Positions 1-8,092 are shown, numbered from the stretch's first letter. The stretch: DNA of 64,000 nucleotides from Thiomicrospira sp. XS5 (GCF_001507555.1 NZ_LQBO01000001.1:2356001-2420000); one strand, 5' to 3'. Numbers and translations: made by a program. Notes: a model not told the origin generated them from the letters alone.

Positions 1-1
1 C

Positions 2-577
2 ATACTTCTGTTGATTGCAGGCCTGGTCATTTTCAAGTTCCACAGACTCTCCCTTGAACTGAAAAAAACCAACCACCAACTGGAAGAACTGACCGTCATC
101 GATCAACTCACACAAGTCAAAAACCGCCGTGGGTTACTGGAAAAATCGGCCTATGTGCTCAGCCAAGCGCGCCGAAACGGTTCACCCTGCAGTTTTTTGA
201 TGCTCGACATCGATAACTTCAAACGCATCAACGACAATTACGGCCACCCGGCCGGTGACGCCGCTTTAATCAACCTAGCGAAGATCATTTCAACGAACCG
301 ACGAAAACATGACATCGTCGCTCGTCTCGGGGGCGAAGAATTCGCGATATTGTTGGTGGATACCAATTTGGACGAAGCGGAAAGCATTGCACAGCAAATT
401 CTAAAAGACATTCAGAATTCGGTCATTCAATGCCCGAATAGCCGGACCGAGTTTTCCATCACCGCCAGCATCGGCATTGCCTTAGCCGAAGGCGAACTGG
501 AAACATTTTGGCATAAAGCCGATCAGGCTCTTTATCATGCCAAGTCGAGCGGACGTAATCAAATTTCCATCGCCTAA
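2..577 (+). CDS. Diguanylate cyclase, GGDEF domain (5' partial)
   Basis: The reading frame is open to the window edge, so the N-terminus is missing. The visible part begins with a hydrophobic stretch (ILLLIAGLVIF), probably the last membrane helix, followed by a short linker and a complete GGDEF domain. The signature is GGEEF in RLGGEEFAILL, which is a catalytically competent form. An RxxD motif (RKHD) lies exactly five residues upstream, matching the product-inhibition I-site. It should make cyclic di-GMP from two GTP at the inner membrane. The sensory part cannot be seen. This is the last chromosomal gene before the integrated element. An internal TTG at 11 can mimic a start but is not the real one. 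Confidence 0.9.
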   Translation: MLLLIAGLVIFKFHRLSLELKKTNHQLEELTVIDQLTQVKNRRGLLEKSAYVLSQARRNGSPCSFLMLDIDNFKRINDNYGHPAGDAALINLAKIISTNRRKHDIVARLGGEEFAILLVDTNLDEAESIAQQILKDIQNSVIQCPNSRTEFSITASIGIALAEGELETFWHKADQALYHAKSSGRNQISIA

Positions 578-669
578 ATTGTCTTTATGGTCAACCAGAC
601 GGCAACCAATATTCAGGCCTACGGATGGACCGAAAACAAAGCGAGAAGAGAGAGTCAAATAAAGAAAAA

Positions 670-688
670 TGGCGGGAAAGAGGGATTC
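670..688. repeat. Distal attachment site (copy of tRNA-Ser 3' end)
   Basis: The 19 bases match the tRNA-Ser 3' end at 13114-13133 except for one missing T (tggcgg-gaaagagggattc). The repeat is direct. This is the expected footprint of site-specific integration by a P4-type integrase into a tRNA 3' end. The single-base gap may reflect decay of the distal copy or an imprecise crossover. Confidence 0.85.
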
Positions 689-731
689 TTACACACCCTT
701 TTTTAAGGGCCTGTAAAACAGTAGTCTAAAT

Positions 732-755
732 TTGTGCCCGCTTTTGTGCCCACTT
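732..755. repeat. 24-bp terminal direct repeat, candidate integrase arm site (left)
   Basis: This block is identical to 12969-12992 and holds two tandem TGTGCCC(G/A)C cores (ttgtgcccgc, then ttgtgcccac). It lies 62 bp inside the left attachment site. Repeated short cores close to both ends of an integrated element are what arm-type integrase binding sites look like. The binding role is inference. Confidence 0.55.
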
Positions 756-1320
756 TTTTCATTGCTTGAACCCATTTCACCACTTAATGCCCCACGCACG
801 TTAGCCACCAATCAAATAAAAATGGGGGGTGGCTTTGCCATAAGAAAAAAACCAGCGATTTTTCAGGGGGCCCCTGGGACTTAAAATACTGTGCGGGTGC
901 ATAGAGTCGCGGTAAAACGTTAGGTTTACACTGGGAAATATAGGCAACAAACAATACCTTGCAACACTGGCTCGGCCTAATGAAATTATCATTCTTACTT
1001 TCTGCCACCTCGTTACCAAATTAACGACCGCTATAACCAGCCTTAATTTTTAACGGATCAGTATGAATTCTGGTGGTTACTTTTCGGAATTACTGGCACG
1101 GTAAGGGCGGGTCAAAAGTTTACAGGGTTATTTTTCCAGACCGTAGCCCTAATCACGTATTTATGAATTGAATTTTTTAGGGGGGGGTATCACCTGTGGA
1201 ATACCAGATACCAAAACAGTTGAAAAGCAAAAACCAAAAATACCAAGCCTGTTATTTTTTGATGGGGGTATTGTTCCACCCCACCCGGTTCAACCTTCCT
1301 AATCAATACTAAAAAAACTG
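756..1320. other. Non-coding left flank of the element
   Basis: Two short overlapping minus-strand frames (784-1019) have no recognisable content or convincing ribosome site, and I regard them as spurious. The stretch is rich in G runs (around 822, 866 and 1181) and short GGTATNN..ATACC-like inverted motifs, but I cannot assign a function. Confidence 0.5.
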
Positions 1321-1351
1321 GGGTATCCACATTTTGTGATTAATGCCAACT
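1321..1351. repeat. 31-bp inverted repeat, left arm, flanking higBA
   Basis: The arm begins gggtatccac and pairs with 2037-2067 over 31 bp with two mismatches; the first 21 bp are perfect. The pair encloses exactly one toxin-antitoxin module with its operator. An A-rich AAAAACT string lies just outside each arm, though offset by one base on the left. This could mark a transposed or recombined TA cassette. Confidence 0.75.
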
Positions 1352-1361
1352 CTCGATTAAG

Positions 1362-1397
1362 TATAACGCATTGCGTTATATAACGATATTCGTTATA
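1362..1397 (+). promoter_or_regulatory. Twin palindromic operators of higBA
   Basis: Two near-perfect palindromes of form TATAACG-N5-CGTTATA follow each other (tataacgcattgcgttata at 1362-1380 and tataacgatattcgttata at 1379-1397). They end 8 bp before the toxin ATG. Paired operators of this kind are typical targets for TA autorepression by the antitoxin or TA complex. The AT-rich core probably also contains the promoter. Confidence 0.7.
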
Positions 1398-1405
1398 ATT
1401 AACTC

Positions 1406-1687
1406 ATGATTCAGGCGTTCAAAGACAAAGATACTGAAAAGGTATTTAAAGGCCAGTTTTCCAAAAAGCTACCACAAGCGATTCAACGCAAAGCTCGTAT
1501 GAAGTTGCGTATGCTTGATGCGGCTCTGATTCTGGAGGATTTGCTTATTCCTCCAGCGAATCGTCTGGAGACATTGAGCGGTGACAGAAGCGGCCAACAC
1601 AGCATTCGCATCAACCAGCAGTGGAGAGTGTGCTTTGTTTGGAATAATGGGCAGGTTCAAAACGTTGAGATTGTGGATTACCACTAG
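1406..1687 (+). CDS. higB: HigB-type mRNA interferase toxin
   Basis: This 93-aa protein has the RelE/ParE-superfamily HigB pattern: MIQAFKDKDTEKVFKGQ at the start, LEDLLIPPANRLETLSGDR in the middle, and the closing strand QHSIRINQQWRVCFVW. Length and gene order (toxin before antitoxin) match the HigBA family. HigB toxins cleave ribosome-bound mRNA and are neutralised by the downstream HigA. The gene starts 8 bp after two palindromic operators, and 8 bases separate it from higA. It is enclosed by 31-bp inverted repeats. It probably stabilises the integrated element. Confidence 0.88.
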   Translation: MIQAFKDKDTEKVFKGQFSKKLPQAIQRKARMKLRMLDAALILEDLLIPPANRLETLSGDRSGQHSIRINQQWRVCFVWNNGQVQNVEIVDYH

Positions 1688-1695
1688 GAGGGAAG

Positions 1696-1986
1696 ATGAA
1701 CAGAATTGACAATATCCACCCAGGCGAGATTTTATTAGAAGAATTTTTAGAGCCTTTGGAGATTTCGCAAAATAAACTGGCAAAGGTAATGAAAGTACCG
1801 CCACGCCGCATTAATGAGATAGTTCATGGCAAGCGTTCGATTACTGCGGATACCGCAATACGATTGGGTTTGGCGCTGGGAACCACGGCACAGTTCTGGA
1901 CGAATTTGCAGGCTGCTTATGAATTGGAAGAAGCTAGTTTAGCCAAAGGTGCCGAATTTGTGGCAATTGAACGAATTGTAGCGTAG
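1696..1986 (+). CDS. higA: HigA-type antitoxin, XRE family
   Basis: The 96-aa protein opens with the hallmark HPGEILLEEFLEPLEISQ and carries an Xre helix-turn-helix (QNKLAKVMKVPPRRINEIVHGKR, residues about 25-48). A C-terminal helix (LGTTAQFWTNLQAAYEL) is typical of HigA. It should bind the TATAACG operators upstream and neutralise HigB. The start has a good ribosome site (GGAGGGAAG). The length is normal. Confidence 0.9.
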   Translation: MNRIDNIHPGEILLEEFLEPLEISQNKLAKVMKVPPRRINEIVHGKRSITADTAIRLGLALGTTAQFWTNLQAAYELEEASLAKGAEFVAIERIVA

Positions 1987-2036
1987 AGGCATCAATTCCG
2001 GCCGCAAAAAACCTTAAGTCTAAAACCGCATTTAAT

Positions 2037-2067
2037 AGTTGGTATCAATCACAAAATGTGGATACCC
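2037..2067. repeat. 31-bp inverted repeat, right arm, flanking higBA
   Basis: This is the reverse complement of 1321-1351 with two mismatches. It starts 51 bp after the higA stop codon. Together the arms delimit a 747-bp unit containing operator, toxin and antitoxin. Confidence 0.75.
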
Positions 2068-2110
2068 AAAAACTATGAAGCCTTTTTTTTGTAAACAGTT
2101 ATATTTTTTA

Positions 2111-2223
2111 ACGGTACAAACGGTACAAGCGGTACAAGCCTTTATCCATGCGGGTTTCAAGCCGTACCGTTTACGTTACAAAAACGGTACAAACGGTACA
2201 AGCCTTTATCCATGCGGGTTTCA
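2111..2223. repeat. ACGGTACAA iterons and 30-bp direct repeat (left cluster)
   Basis: Three 9-bp units sit head to tail at 2111-2137 (acggtacaa, acggtacaa, gcggtacaa) and two more at 2184-2201. A longer 30-bp unit ending in ccatgcgggtttca is repeated exactly at 2130-2159 and 2194-2223. An inverted partial copy (gtaccgt) lies at 2164-2170. A matching cluster in opposite orientation is at 11430-11519. Such 9-bp iterons next to a primase/helicase operon could be a replication origin or regulator sites. Confidence 0.7.
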
Positions 2224-2435
2224 GGAAATAAGACAGCAAGCCACGCCCTCGCATGGCCGCGGTTTAACGGTTTAGACCAGTTTTGCGCGCGGTGTTTTCC
2301 CCTTTGGCAAAAACCAAACGGTTGAATATGAGTGTTAATGATTGGCCAGCTTGAATGGCCGGATACAGGGCACTGGATACAACCAGGCCTGCTGGTGACA
2401 ATATGGCGACAACCTAGGCCGCCATGCTTCTGAGA
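2224..2435. other. Intergenic between iterons and helicase 3' end
   Basis: No plausible gene is present. It contains a 9/10 copy of the host palindrome (CCAGGCCTGC, 2384-2393) and GGCC-containing short inverted motifs (ttggccagcttgaatggccgg, split at 2345), possibly the operon terminator. Confidence 0.4.
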
Positions 2436-4226
2436 TTATTCCGAATTGAGAATGGTGGAACGTACCGCATAGCAGGAAGGGCGCTTTCCGGTTTCCACCT
2501 CTGTTGGGGTAACATGCGTTTTTCTATCGGGCTGGTGCTTAAGGTAACCATGTTTTTTTAGCGTGTTGATTGCAAGCTTCCAGCTTATGCCTTTGCAAAC
2601 CTCTGATTTAAAAATGGTTGGGGTAAAATAATAAACGTATTCCATATAGCCATCTTTTCCACCTTCCTCACCACGATACCCAACCCGGTCAAGCGTTCGT
2701 GGTGCATGGTCATCTTTGATACGATTCAAGTCACTAAACCGGCTTTCGCCATAACGTTCAATAAACCCGCGTATCTGGTCCAAAGCCTGCATTTCTTCTT
2801 GTGAATGCTTAATGCTTTTCAGGTTGCTCACCCATGCTTCAAAACAGCCCTTGGTTGCCAGCATGGCTTCGCCAGGTTCCCAGCCAGTTAAACCCAAGCT
2901 GGTTGCCAGTTCACCCCCGGCTGCCACCATAGAAAACCGATTCATTACCCGCCGTACCTGGCTGTTTGCGTCTTCCGGCGTAAACCTTTCCAAAAACTCT
3001 TTCTGAAATACTCGGAAGTCGTCCAGGATCCTACCCAGATTAGCGCTGACTTTTTCCAAATATGCCAACCCAACGGCCCCATAATATTTATTGGTTATTG
3101 CCTGAAGGTAGTCGGCTTGTTCTCGGCTATTGGTAAACCCATCCGTCAAGCAATCAAAAACGCCATGCTCCCCGCTGATTGCATCCATATCAACCAGCCT
3201 TACTTCATGGCCTGCCCGACTCATGCCGCCCGCCTCTGTAATGGCGCTTTTCAAATCCACCTCCCCGGTGGACAAAAACAAAAGCCGCCATTGCTTCGGT
3301 TGAATGTCATTGTGTCTTTGCTTGGCCTGGCCATTCGCCAACATATAAACCGTTTGCCCGATTTCCCGTGGGTTCATTTCGCTCATTTCATCTAACAGTA
3401 ACAGGCAGTCATTATGCTGGTAAGCGGTCATTTCCAACCCGTTAGAAGTCGCACGCCATGTTTTTTTACGCTCATGGCTTCCCCATACCGAACCGGCAGC
3501 ATAAAGCGTTGTGGTCTTACCCTTTGAAGATTCACCCCGAAAGTGGAAGCCGCCCCCTTCAATGCCCAATTTCGACAATAAAGGTGCGGTGAAGGCTGCA
3601 CTGATGGCAAAGGCTATACGAGTGTTTCCAATACCAAATTTGGCCACATTCTCCCGCCATTGCTCCACGGTTCCCGACTGACTAAACCCTAAATTACTGG
3701 GAAAGTCTGTTTGGTATAACACCTCCTTTCCTTCTGTGTTGCCAATGGTGGTATTGGGTAACACATAGCAATCATAAAACCAACCGATCCGGTCCACGCA
3801 AATGGAAATTCCCTTGCCTTCGCAGGATTGGATATATTGTGCTAACAAGTTTTTAGCCTTGCCACTGTTTGAAATGCTTAATCCCATGCTTAAAAGCGTA
3901 CTGTGCAAAGCATCTCCACGACCAGCCAGCAAAGCCATCGGCATAACCCACCGTTTAAGCTTGCCCGCTTTATCGGTAAATTCCAAAACCCGCCCCCAGT
4001 TTTCGCCGTGGCTGTCATGTGTCATAGCCGTAATGTCCAACTTGGAACAAATCCAAATCGGGTTTGCATTATCACTGTGCGGGTCAAGATAGCTTAATCC
4101 GTTCTTACCCACCTGAAACCCTTCTGGCATTCCGTCGGTTTTTAAGTTAGCCAAATCCTGGGCTTTCTGGGCGCTTCTATCCGTCATGGACAACACGTTT
4201 CCCTTGTCATTACCGATTTTGCTCAT
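2436..4226 (-). CDS. DUF927-type superfamily 3-like helicase/ATPase
   Basis: About 596 aa. The start at 4226 gives an ATGA overlap with the primase stop; a further upstream frame start (4250) is less likely. A P-loop is visible as GESSKGKTTTLYA near residue 235 and a Walker B as CLLLLDEMSEM near residue 285. The N-terminal context (GRGDALHSTLLSMGL...) fits the DUF927 domain found in mobile-element helicases. It should unwind DNA at the element's origin together with the adjacent primase. It is the last gene of the operon and faces the iteron cluster. The C-terminal part (about 490-596) resembles no family I recognise but may be a winged-helix DNA-binding region. Confidence 0.8.
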   Translation of the reverse strand: MSKIGNDKGNVLSMTDRSAQKAQDLANLKTDGMPEGFQVGKNGLSYLDPHSDNANPIWICSKLDITAMTHDSHGENWGRVLEFTDKAGKLKRWVMPMALLAGRGDALHSTLLSMGLSISNSGKAKNLLAQYIQSCEGKGISICVDRIGWFYDCYVLPNTTIGNTEGKEVLYQTDFPSNLGFSQSGTVEQWRENVAKFGIGNTRIAFAISAAFTAPLLSKLGIEGGGFHFRGESSKGKTTTLYAAGSVWGSHERKKTWRATSNGLEMTAYQHNDCLLLLDEMSEMNPREIGQTVYMLANGQAKQRHNDIQPKQWRLLFLSTGEVDLKSAITEAGGMSRAGHEVRLVDMDAISGEHGVFDCLTDGFTNSREQADYLQAITNKYYGAVGLAYLEKVSANLGRILDDFRVFQKEFLERFTPEDANSQVRRVMNRFSMVAAGGELATSLGLTGWEPGEAMLATKGCFEAWVSNLKSIKHSQEEMQALDQIRGFIERYGESRFSDLNRIKDDHAPRTLDRVGYRGEEGGKDGYMEYVYYFTPTIFKSEVCKGISWKLAINTLKKHGYLKHQPDRKTHVTPTEVETGKRPSCYAVRSTILNSE

Positions 4227-5365
4227 ACCGTCACCCCCATGCCTGCCCATGGTTGGGAAGATGGATGGCCGTTATCCAATAAAAAACGGTCGTTCCAATC
4301 GGTGCCCGGTTCGTCATCCGCAAAGGCGGGAATCATCACCTCACCATCCACCAAACGCGCCGCTTCAATTGCTTTGACCACCCCAACATTAACACCTGTC
4401 TTTTGTTCGGTGGCCCGGTCGTTATCGCCTGCAATGGTGATTTCCGCCATAGGAAAGCGTACCTTGAACTCTTTGGCCACATCCTTCAGATTACGGGCAT
4501 TAAAGGCGCAAATCACTTCCGCATCCGGGGTGTAATGCGTGGCATAGGTCACGGCGGTGGCCAGGCCTTCGCAAATCACGATTTTCAAGATATGACCATC
4601 AAACCGCACCGGAAAAAAACCGCCCTTGGTTTGCCCGCCTTTCAAAAAGAACTTGCCACCTTTTTCATCAATGTATTGCAGGCTTATCAACTCAAAAAGC
4701 GGATTATCGGAATAGTCCGATACCAGGTTGCGCTCATTGCCATCCCCACCGCTTTCAATAATATTGGGGCTTGCGGTAATGTAATCCGTGGCCTTCATGC
4801 CTTGACGTGGCGTTCTGAAACGGCACACCGGCACCAATAAGGTGTTGTATAGCTGGTACACCCAATTTAAAGCCCGCACTTCATGCTGAATGCCCTTTTT
4901 CACAAAATACGGGTGCATAGGGTTAGCCACAAACGCACGCTCTCTAAGCATCTTCTCGGCGCTTTCCTTGGCAATACGGTAGCCTTGCTCCCGTTGTTGT
5001 CGTTCGGCCTTCTCCTCCTGTTTTCTGGCCGCCTCCCGCCGTTTTTGTTCGGCCTGAAGTCGTTTACGGTCTTCCTTTGATACCGGCGCAAACCGGAAAC
5101 CGTTCTCTTTGGCTTCGTGGACCAGTGAAGCAATGGTGACACCACCACCGGCCTTAATGCTTTTCCAGGTGCTGTTAAAGGCTTGGCGGTCGTAATTGGC
5201 GGCGGCGGCGCTCCAATCCTGCATTATTTCTCGCGCCGAATCGCCAAACTCCGACTTGGCCGCCATTAACATACGTGCCCAGTCATCACGTGGCAGGTCT
5301 GGTGGAATGTATATCAACATTTTTTGCAAGTCCGCCAAATCAATAGGATCAGTGGATTGTTTCAT
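4223..5365 (-). CDS. Toprim-domain primase of mobile element
   Basis: This 380-aa protein has an N-terminal PriCT_2-like region (residues about 20-75, DDWARMLMAAKSEFGD...AFNSTWKSIK). A highly charged coiled-coil linker follows (about 97-140, many R/K/E/Q). The C-terminal Toprim fold shows IVICEGLATAVTY, then TIAGDND and GTDWND, which carry the expected acidic metal ligands. It should make primers for replication of the excised element. It overlaps the upstream 141-aa gene by 17 bp and the helicase by 4 bp, indicating translational coupling. A zinc-binding N-terminal domain typical of DnaG is absent. Confidence 0.82.
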   Translation of the reverse strand: MKQSTDPIDLADLQKMLIYIPPDLPRDDWARMLMAAKSEFGDSAREIMQDWSAAAANYDRQAFNSTWKSIKAGGGVTIASLVHEAKENGFRFAPVSKEDRKRLQAEQKRREAARKQEEKAERQQREQGYRIAKESAEKMLRERAFVANPMHPYFVKKGIQHEVRALNWVYQLYNTLLVPVCRFRTPRQGMKATDYITASPNIIESGGDGNERNLVSDYSDNPLFELISLQYIDEKGGKFFLKGGQTKGGFFPVRFDGHILKIVICEGLATAVTYATHYTPDAEVICAFNARNLKDVAKEFKVRFPMAEITIAGDNDRATEQKTGVNVGVVKAIEAARLVDGEVMIPAFADDEPGTDWNDRFLLDNGHPSSQPWAGMGVTV

Positions 5366-5774
5366 TTTCCCTCCTTGTCAGCACTGCATGGGCCATTACC
5401 AAAAACAACCCCACCGTAAAAAACGCCAGCAAGTCTTTATTGGCACGCACACTGTTTGCCTTTATGTCCGTGCTTTCATATGCGTTTGCAAGTGTCGTAA
5501 GTGAACTGAACAACCTTTCGCCCATTTGCGATTTAGGGGCATTGCCGTCTACATCAAATAGGTGTGGCATTAAATCTTGATTATCTGTTAATTCTTTTGT
5601 TTCCTTGTAACCCGTTAATTTGATAATGGACTGAAAGAATAAGGACACGCCGTCATCAATTGGGTGGGCGCTGCCGATATGGTTTTCCACCAGGCCTGGT
5701 ATATTCATATACGCCGCACGCAAGGTATCAGACCGCATAATCAGGTATTCATAGCCGTTTTCAGTTTGTCGCAT
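5349..5774 (-). CDS. Unknown 141-aa protein with C-terminal membrane helix
   Basis: I do not recognise this family. The protein ends with one clear hydrophobic segment (LLAFFTVGLFLVMAHAVL, residues about 114-131) and a short basic tail, so it may be tail-anchored in the membrane. The soluble part has no evident catalytic motif. It overlaps both neighbours (14 and 17 bp) within the primase operon, so it is almost certainly translated. A CCAGGCCTGG palindrome lies inside the gene (5690-5699). It could act in partition, membrane attachment or host interference; none of these is supported directly. Confidence 0.6.
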   Translation of the reverse strand: MRQTENGYEYLIMRSDTLRAAYMNIPGLVENHIGSAHPIDDGVSLFFQSIIKLTGYKETKELTDNQDLMPHLFDVDGNAPKSQMGERLFSSLTTLANAYESTDIKANSVRANKDLLAFFTVGLFLVMAHAVLTRRENETIH

Positions 5775-6732
5775 AGTTCACCCCCTCTAAATTCAAATCA
5801 AACACAACCGAAGCCCCAAACCCTTTGGATTTATGAAGCCTGCTCGATAAGTCAATCAAGTTCCCCTCCGCTCTTATCGTAAACGCCTCCAACGCTTCTA
5901 TCTGTGCGGTTTCCAAGCCAATAAACTGCGGAATTTTTCCATGCCTGTGGTCCCAGTTACTTACAGAATTTACCAAGCTTGGAAGCTGTTCCAATTTATA
6001 GGCTTCAAAAATGGAAAAGTCCGGGAAGCGTTTTTTCAACATGGCGATATTTTGCAAGCCGCACCCCCAAACAATGGGCACCCCCGAAGGCATGAAGCGG
6101 TGGATATGAGCGCAAGGAGTTGCACCTCTGCAAAATTCAGAACGATACCCCTTAGAAAAGGTACGGTAAGCGCACGCTTCCCAATGGCTTGTGTGGCGGC
6201 TTTTCGCTTCCGGGTCAAGTGGCCAGAACGCCTGGATCAGTTCCGTTGGTGTGGCTCGAACCTCGCCCAGTGTTACACCTTCAGCGGTATAGTCCTCATG
6301 GCACCCAAAAGCCGGACCCGGGGAAATGTCTGCCAGGGTAACGCCTTGTAACCCTTTCAATGCCGGATGGTGTTCATCCTCTAGCACGCTTCCTGAAAAA
6401 TAAGCAACTTCAGCCAGTGCCAGCATTTCACGCTCACGGCGTGCCGTGGCTTCCTCCCGGTATCGTTCGTACTCCGTCGCCCGGTCAACTGAAAACATAT
6501 AATCCTCGGTTTCACCCTCTGCCAAGGTTTCATGCAAAGCGGAAGGTGCCCGAACATATAACCGGCCATCGCCAAAATAAACACCTGTGGCGATTTGATT
6601 ATTCACCGCATAAGCTTGTTTATTGGGGCGCTCAAAAATGAACTGCTGGCCTATTGGCGGGGCTGATAACGGCAACTTAAAGCCGGTAACTTCCTTAACC
6701 GTCTCCATCAAAATTTTGTAATCATTGCTCAT
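5761..6732 (-). CDS. Unknown 323-aa protein in replication operon
   Basis: The family is not recognised. The N-terminal third has beta-rich text (FIFERPNKQAYAVNNQIATGVYFGDGRLYVRAP). A charged helix (EYERYREEATARREREMLALAEVAYF, residues about 86-112) precedes a middle region with several Cys and His residues (GCHEDYTAEG, SHWEACAYRTF, EFCRGATPCAHIHRF) that could bind metal. It overlaps the next gene by 14 bp and follows radC after 10 bp, so it belongs to the alpA-to-helicase operon. The position suggests a replication or stability role, but that is only context. Confidence 0.6.
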   Translation of the reverse strand: MSNDYKILMETVKEVTGFKLPLSAPPIGQQFIFERPNKQAYAVNNQIATGVYFGDGRLYVRAPSALHETLAEGETEDYMFSVDRATEYERYREEATARREREMLALAEVAYFSGSVLEDEHHPALKGLQGVTLADISPGPAFGCHEDYTAEGVTLGEVRATPTELIQAFWPLDPEAKSRHTSHWEACAYRTFSKGYRSEFCRGATPCAHIHRFMPSGVPIVWGCGLQNIAMLKKRFPDFSIFEAYKLEQLPSLVNSVSNWDHRHGKIPQFIGLETAQIEALEAFTIRAEGNLIDLSSRLHKSKGFGASVVFDLNLEGVNYATN

Positions 6733-6742
6733 GTATCACCTC

Positions 6743-7198
6743 TTACATTTTGCCTAAACGGGCTAAAGAACTGGCTTCACCGCCAAAACCAACAATAATG
6801 TGATCCAGCACCTTTATTTCCAGATAACTACAAGCTCTCTTAATGTTGTCAGTAAGATGAATATCCGCATCACTTGGTTTAACACTGCCTCCTGGGTGGT
6901 TATGGGCTAATATCATGGCGGCTGCATTAAGCTCTAATGCGCTCTTAATGATTTCACGTGGATAGACATTAGCTTCGTTAATGGTTCCAGAAAAAAGCCG
7001 TTTTACTTCAATAAACTCATGTTGCTGGTTTAAATACATCACCTCGAAGTGTTCTCTTTCTTCACTTGCCAACCTAGGTTTTAAAAACTCCATAACCTTA
7101 TCAGGATCAGTAAAAGGAATCTTTTCAGCCTTAGCGTGCCGCTCATAAATACGTTTGGCTTGTTCTAAAATTTTGACTTGGTTCTTAGTCATTTCCAT
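6743..7198 (-). CDS. radC: RadC-like JAMM/MPN domain protein
   Basis: The 151-aa protein matches the C-terminal RadC domain with a complete JAMM metal motif: NAAAMILAHNHPGGSVKPSDAD (HxH-x7-SxxD) near residues 90-112. It ends in KVLDHIIVGFGGEASSLARLG, typical of the family. Chromosomal RadC is about 225 aa with an N-terminal helix-hairpin-helix; here only the JAMM part is present, as is common on mobile elements. The function of such short RadCs is not firmly known; DNA processing or anti-restriction has been suggested. The ATG overlaps the upstream stop (TAATG). Confidence 0.85.
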   Translation of the reverse strand: MEMTKNQVKILEQAKRIYERHAKAEKIPFTDPDKVMEFLKPRLASEEREHFEVMYLNQQHEFIEVKRLFSGTINEANVYPREIIKSALELNAAAMILAHNHPGGSVKPSDADIHLTDNIKRACSYLEIKVLDHIIVGFGGEASSLARLGKM

Positions 7199-7488
7199 TA
7201 CGCCGCCCCCTCTGTTTGATTCGATAATTTCAAAAGAGAAACATTCATTTCCAAGGCACCCTGGTCCGCCAAAAAGCCAGCCACACTGTCTAAAGAAGAA
7301 AAGTGCAATGGATGGCCGTCACGCGCTTTTAAGGTGGCGCTTTGGTCTTTGGTCGTAACAACGGAAATAATCCAATAGCCACCGACATAATTGGCTTGAA
7401 AGCCTTTTACAAAAGCGTTATTGGGAAGGGAAATAAACAAACGATAATCCGCAACCATTTGGCGGCGGTTTTGAGAAGTGTTAGGCAT
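7198..7488 (-). CDS. Small unknown protein, paralogue of the preceding gene product
   Basis: The 96-aa protein aligns along its length with the C-terminal 93 residues of the upstream gene. Shared features are (D)YRLFISLPNNAFVKGF versus DYQFSISLPSNAFIREF, GGYWIISVVTTK versus GDYWTVSVATTK, and a C-terminal LADQGALEMNVSLL versus LSDQGATELTVSLL. It is therefore a tandem duplication. No enzymatic motif is visible; it looks like a compact alpha/beta domain. It overlaps the upstream gene by 8 bp and radC by 1 bp. Confidence 0.65.
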   Translation of the reverse strand: MPNTSQNRRQMVADYRLFISLPNNAFVKGFQANYVGGYWIISVVTTKDQSATLKARDGHPLHFSSLDSVAGFLADQGALEMNVSLLKLSNQTEGAA

Positions 7489-8092
7489 TGGCTTGCCCTC
7501 CGATTAAACCCAGTAAGGAAACGGTCAATTCGGTTGCGCCTTGGTCAGATAAGAAACCCGCCACCTTGTCCAGCGTGTCGAAACGCATCGGGCGGCCTTG
7601 GCTTTGAATGGTGGCCAATTGCTCTTTAGTGGTGGCTACGGAAACCGTCCAATAGTCGCCATGGCATGACGCCATAAACTCACGAATAAAGGCATTAGAT
7701 GGTAGAGAAATGGAAAATTGATAGTCGCCCACGGTGCGTAGGCCAAGTGAAATATCAGGCATAGGGTGCCCTCCTAGTGGTTTAGTTAATGTTTGACCAC
7801 CTGAATGAACAGGCAGCCAGGTTTCAACTGTCGCCACTAGACGACTGGACGTATTCCCCGGAACAGGTCTTTTATTCCGTCCTATCAACCCGGCCTCATT
7901 AGTTTTGAGACGTTCGATTGCGCCCGGCTTCCACCAGGCCTGGTGGATTTCGGGCACAAAAAAAGCGCTGTTTACGGCTGCGCATCCTGCCGCTAGTGGT
8001 TTAGTAGTGATTTCAATGGTAGCGGCACTGGGTGCCGATTGCAAGCCTAGATTATTGTAGCTAGTCACACTTACCCCCTTATGCCTTTTCAC
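7481..8092 (-). CDS. Unknown protein: possible Ash-like N-terminus fused to duplicated small domain
   Basis: The open frame is 203 aa. Residues 1-110 (VPEIHQAWWKPGAIERL ... PVPGNTSSRLVATVE ... LTKPLGGHP) remind me of the Ash-type proteins encoded beside alpA in P4-like islands, with low certainty. Residues 111-203 are a paralogue of the following gene. An internal ATG at 7762 has a strong ribosome site (GGAGG, about 9 bp upstream) and would give a free-standing 93-aa protein, so two products may be made. The frame overlaps alpA by 14 bp. A CCAGGCCTGG palindrome lies inside (7934-7943). Confidence 0.55.
   Translation of the reverse strand: MKRHKGVSVTSYNNLGLQSAPSAATIEITTKPLAAGCAAVNSAFFVPEIHQAWWKPGAIERLKTNEAGLIGRNKRPVPGNTSSRLVATVETWLPVHSGGQTLTKPLGGHPMPDISLGLRTVGDYQFSISLPSNAFIREFMASCHGDYWTVSVATTKEQLATIQSQGRPMRFDTLDKVAGFLSDQGATELTVSLLGLIGGQANA

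Noticed and set aside
784-1019. Two overlapping minus-strand frames of 72-74 codons in the left flank of the element
   Set aside because: They have no domain-like text or convincing ribosome site and overlap each other in different frames. The region reads as non-coding.
1321-2067. Integron attC sites around the higBA module
   Set aside because: The arms lack the GTTRRRY and RYYYAAC core sites, and no integron integrase is present.
2039-2275. A 78-codon plus-strand frame
   Set aside because: It is made largely of the iteron and 30-bp repeat translated, so the frame is a by-product of repeats.
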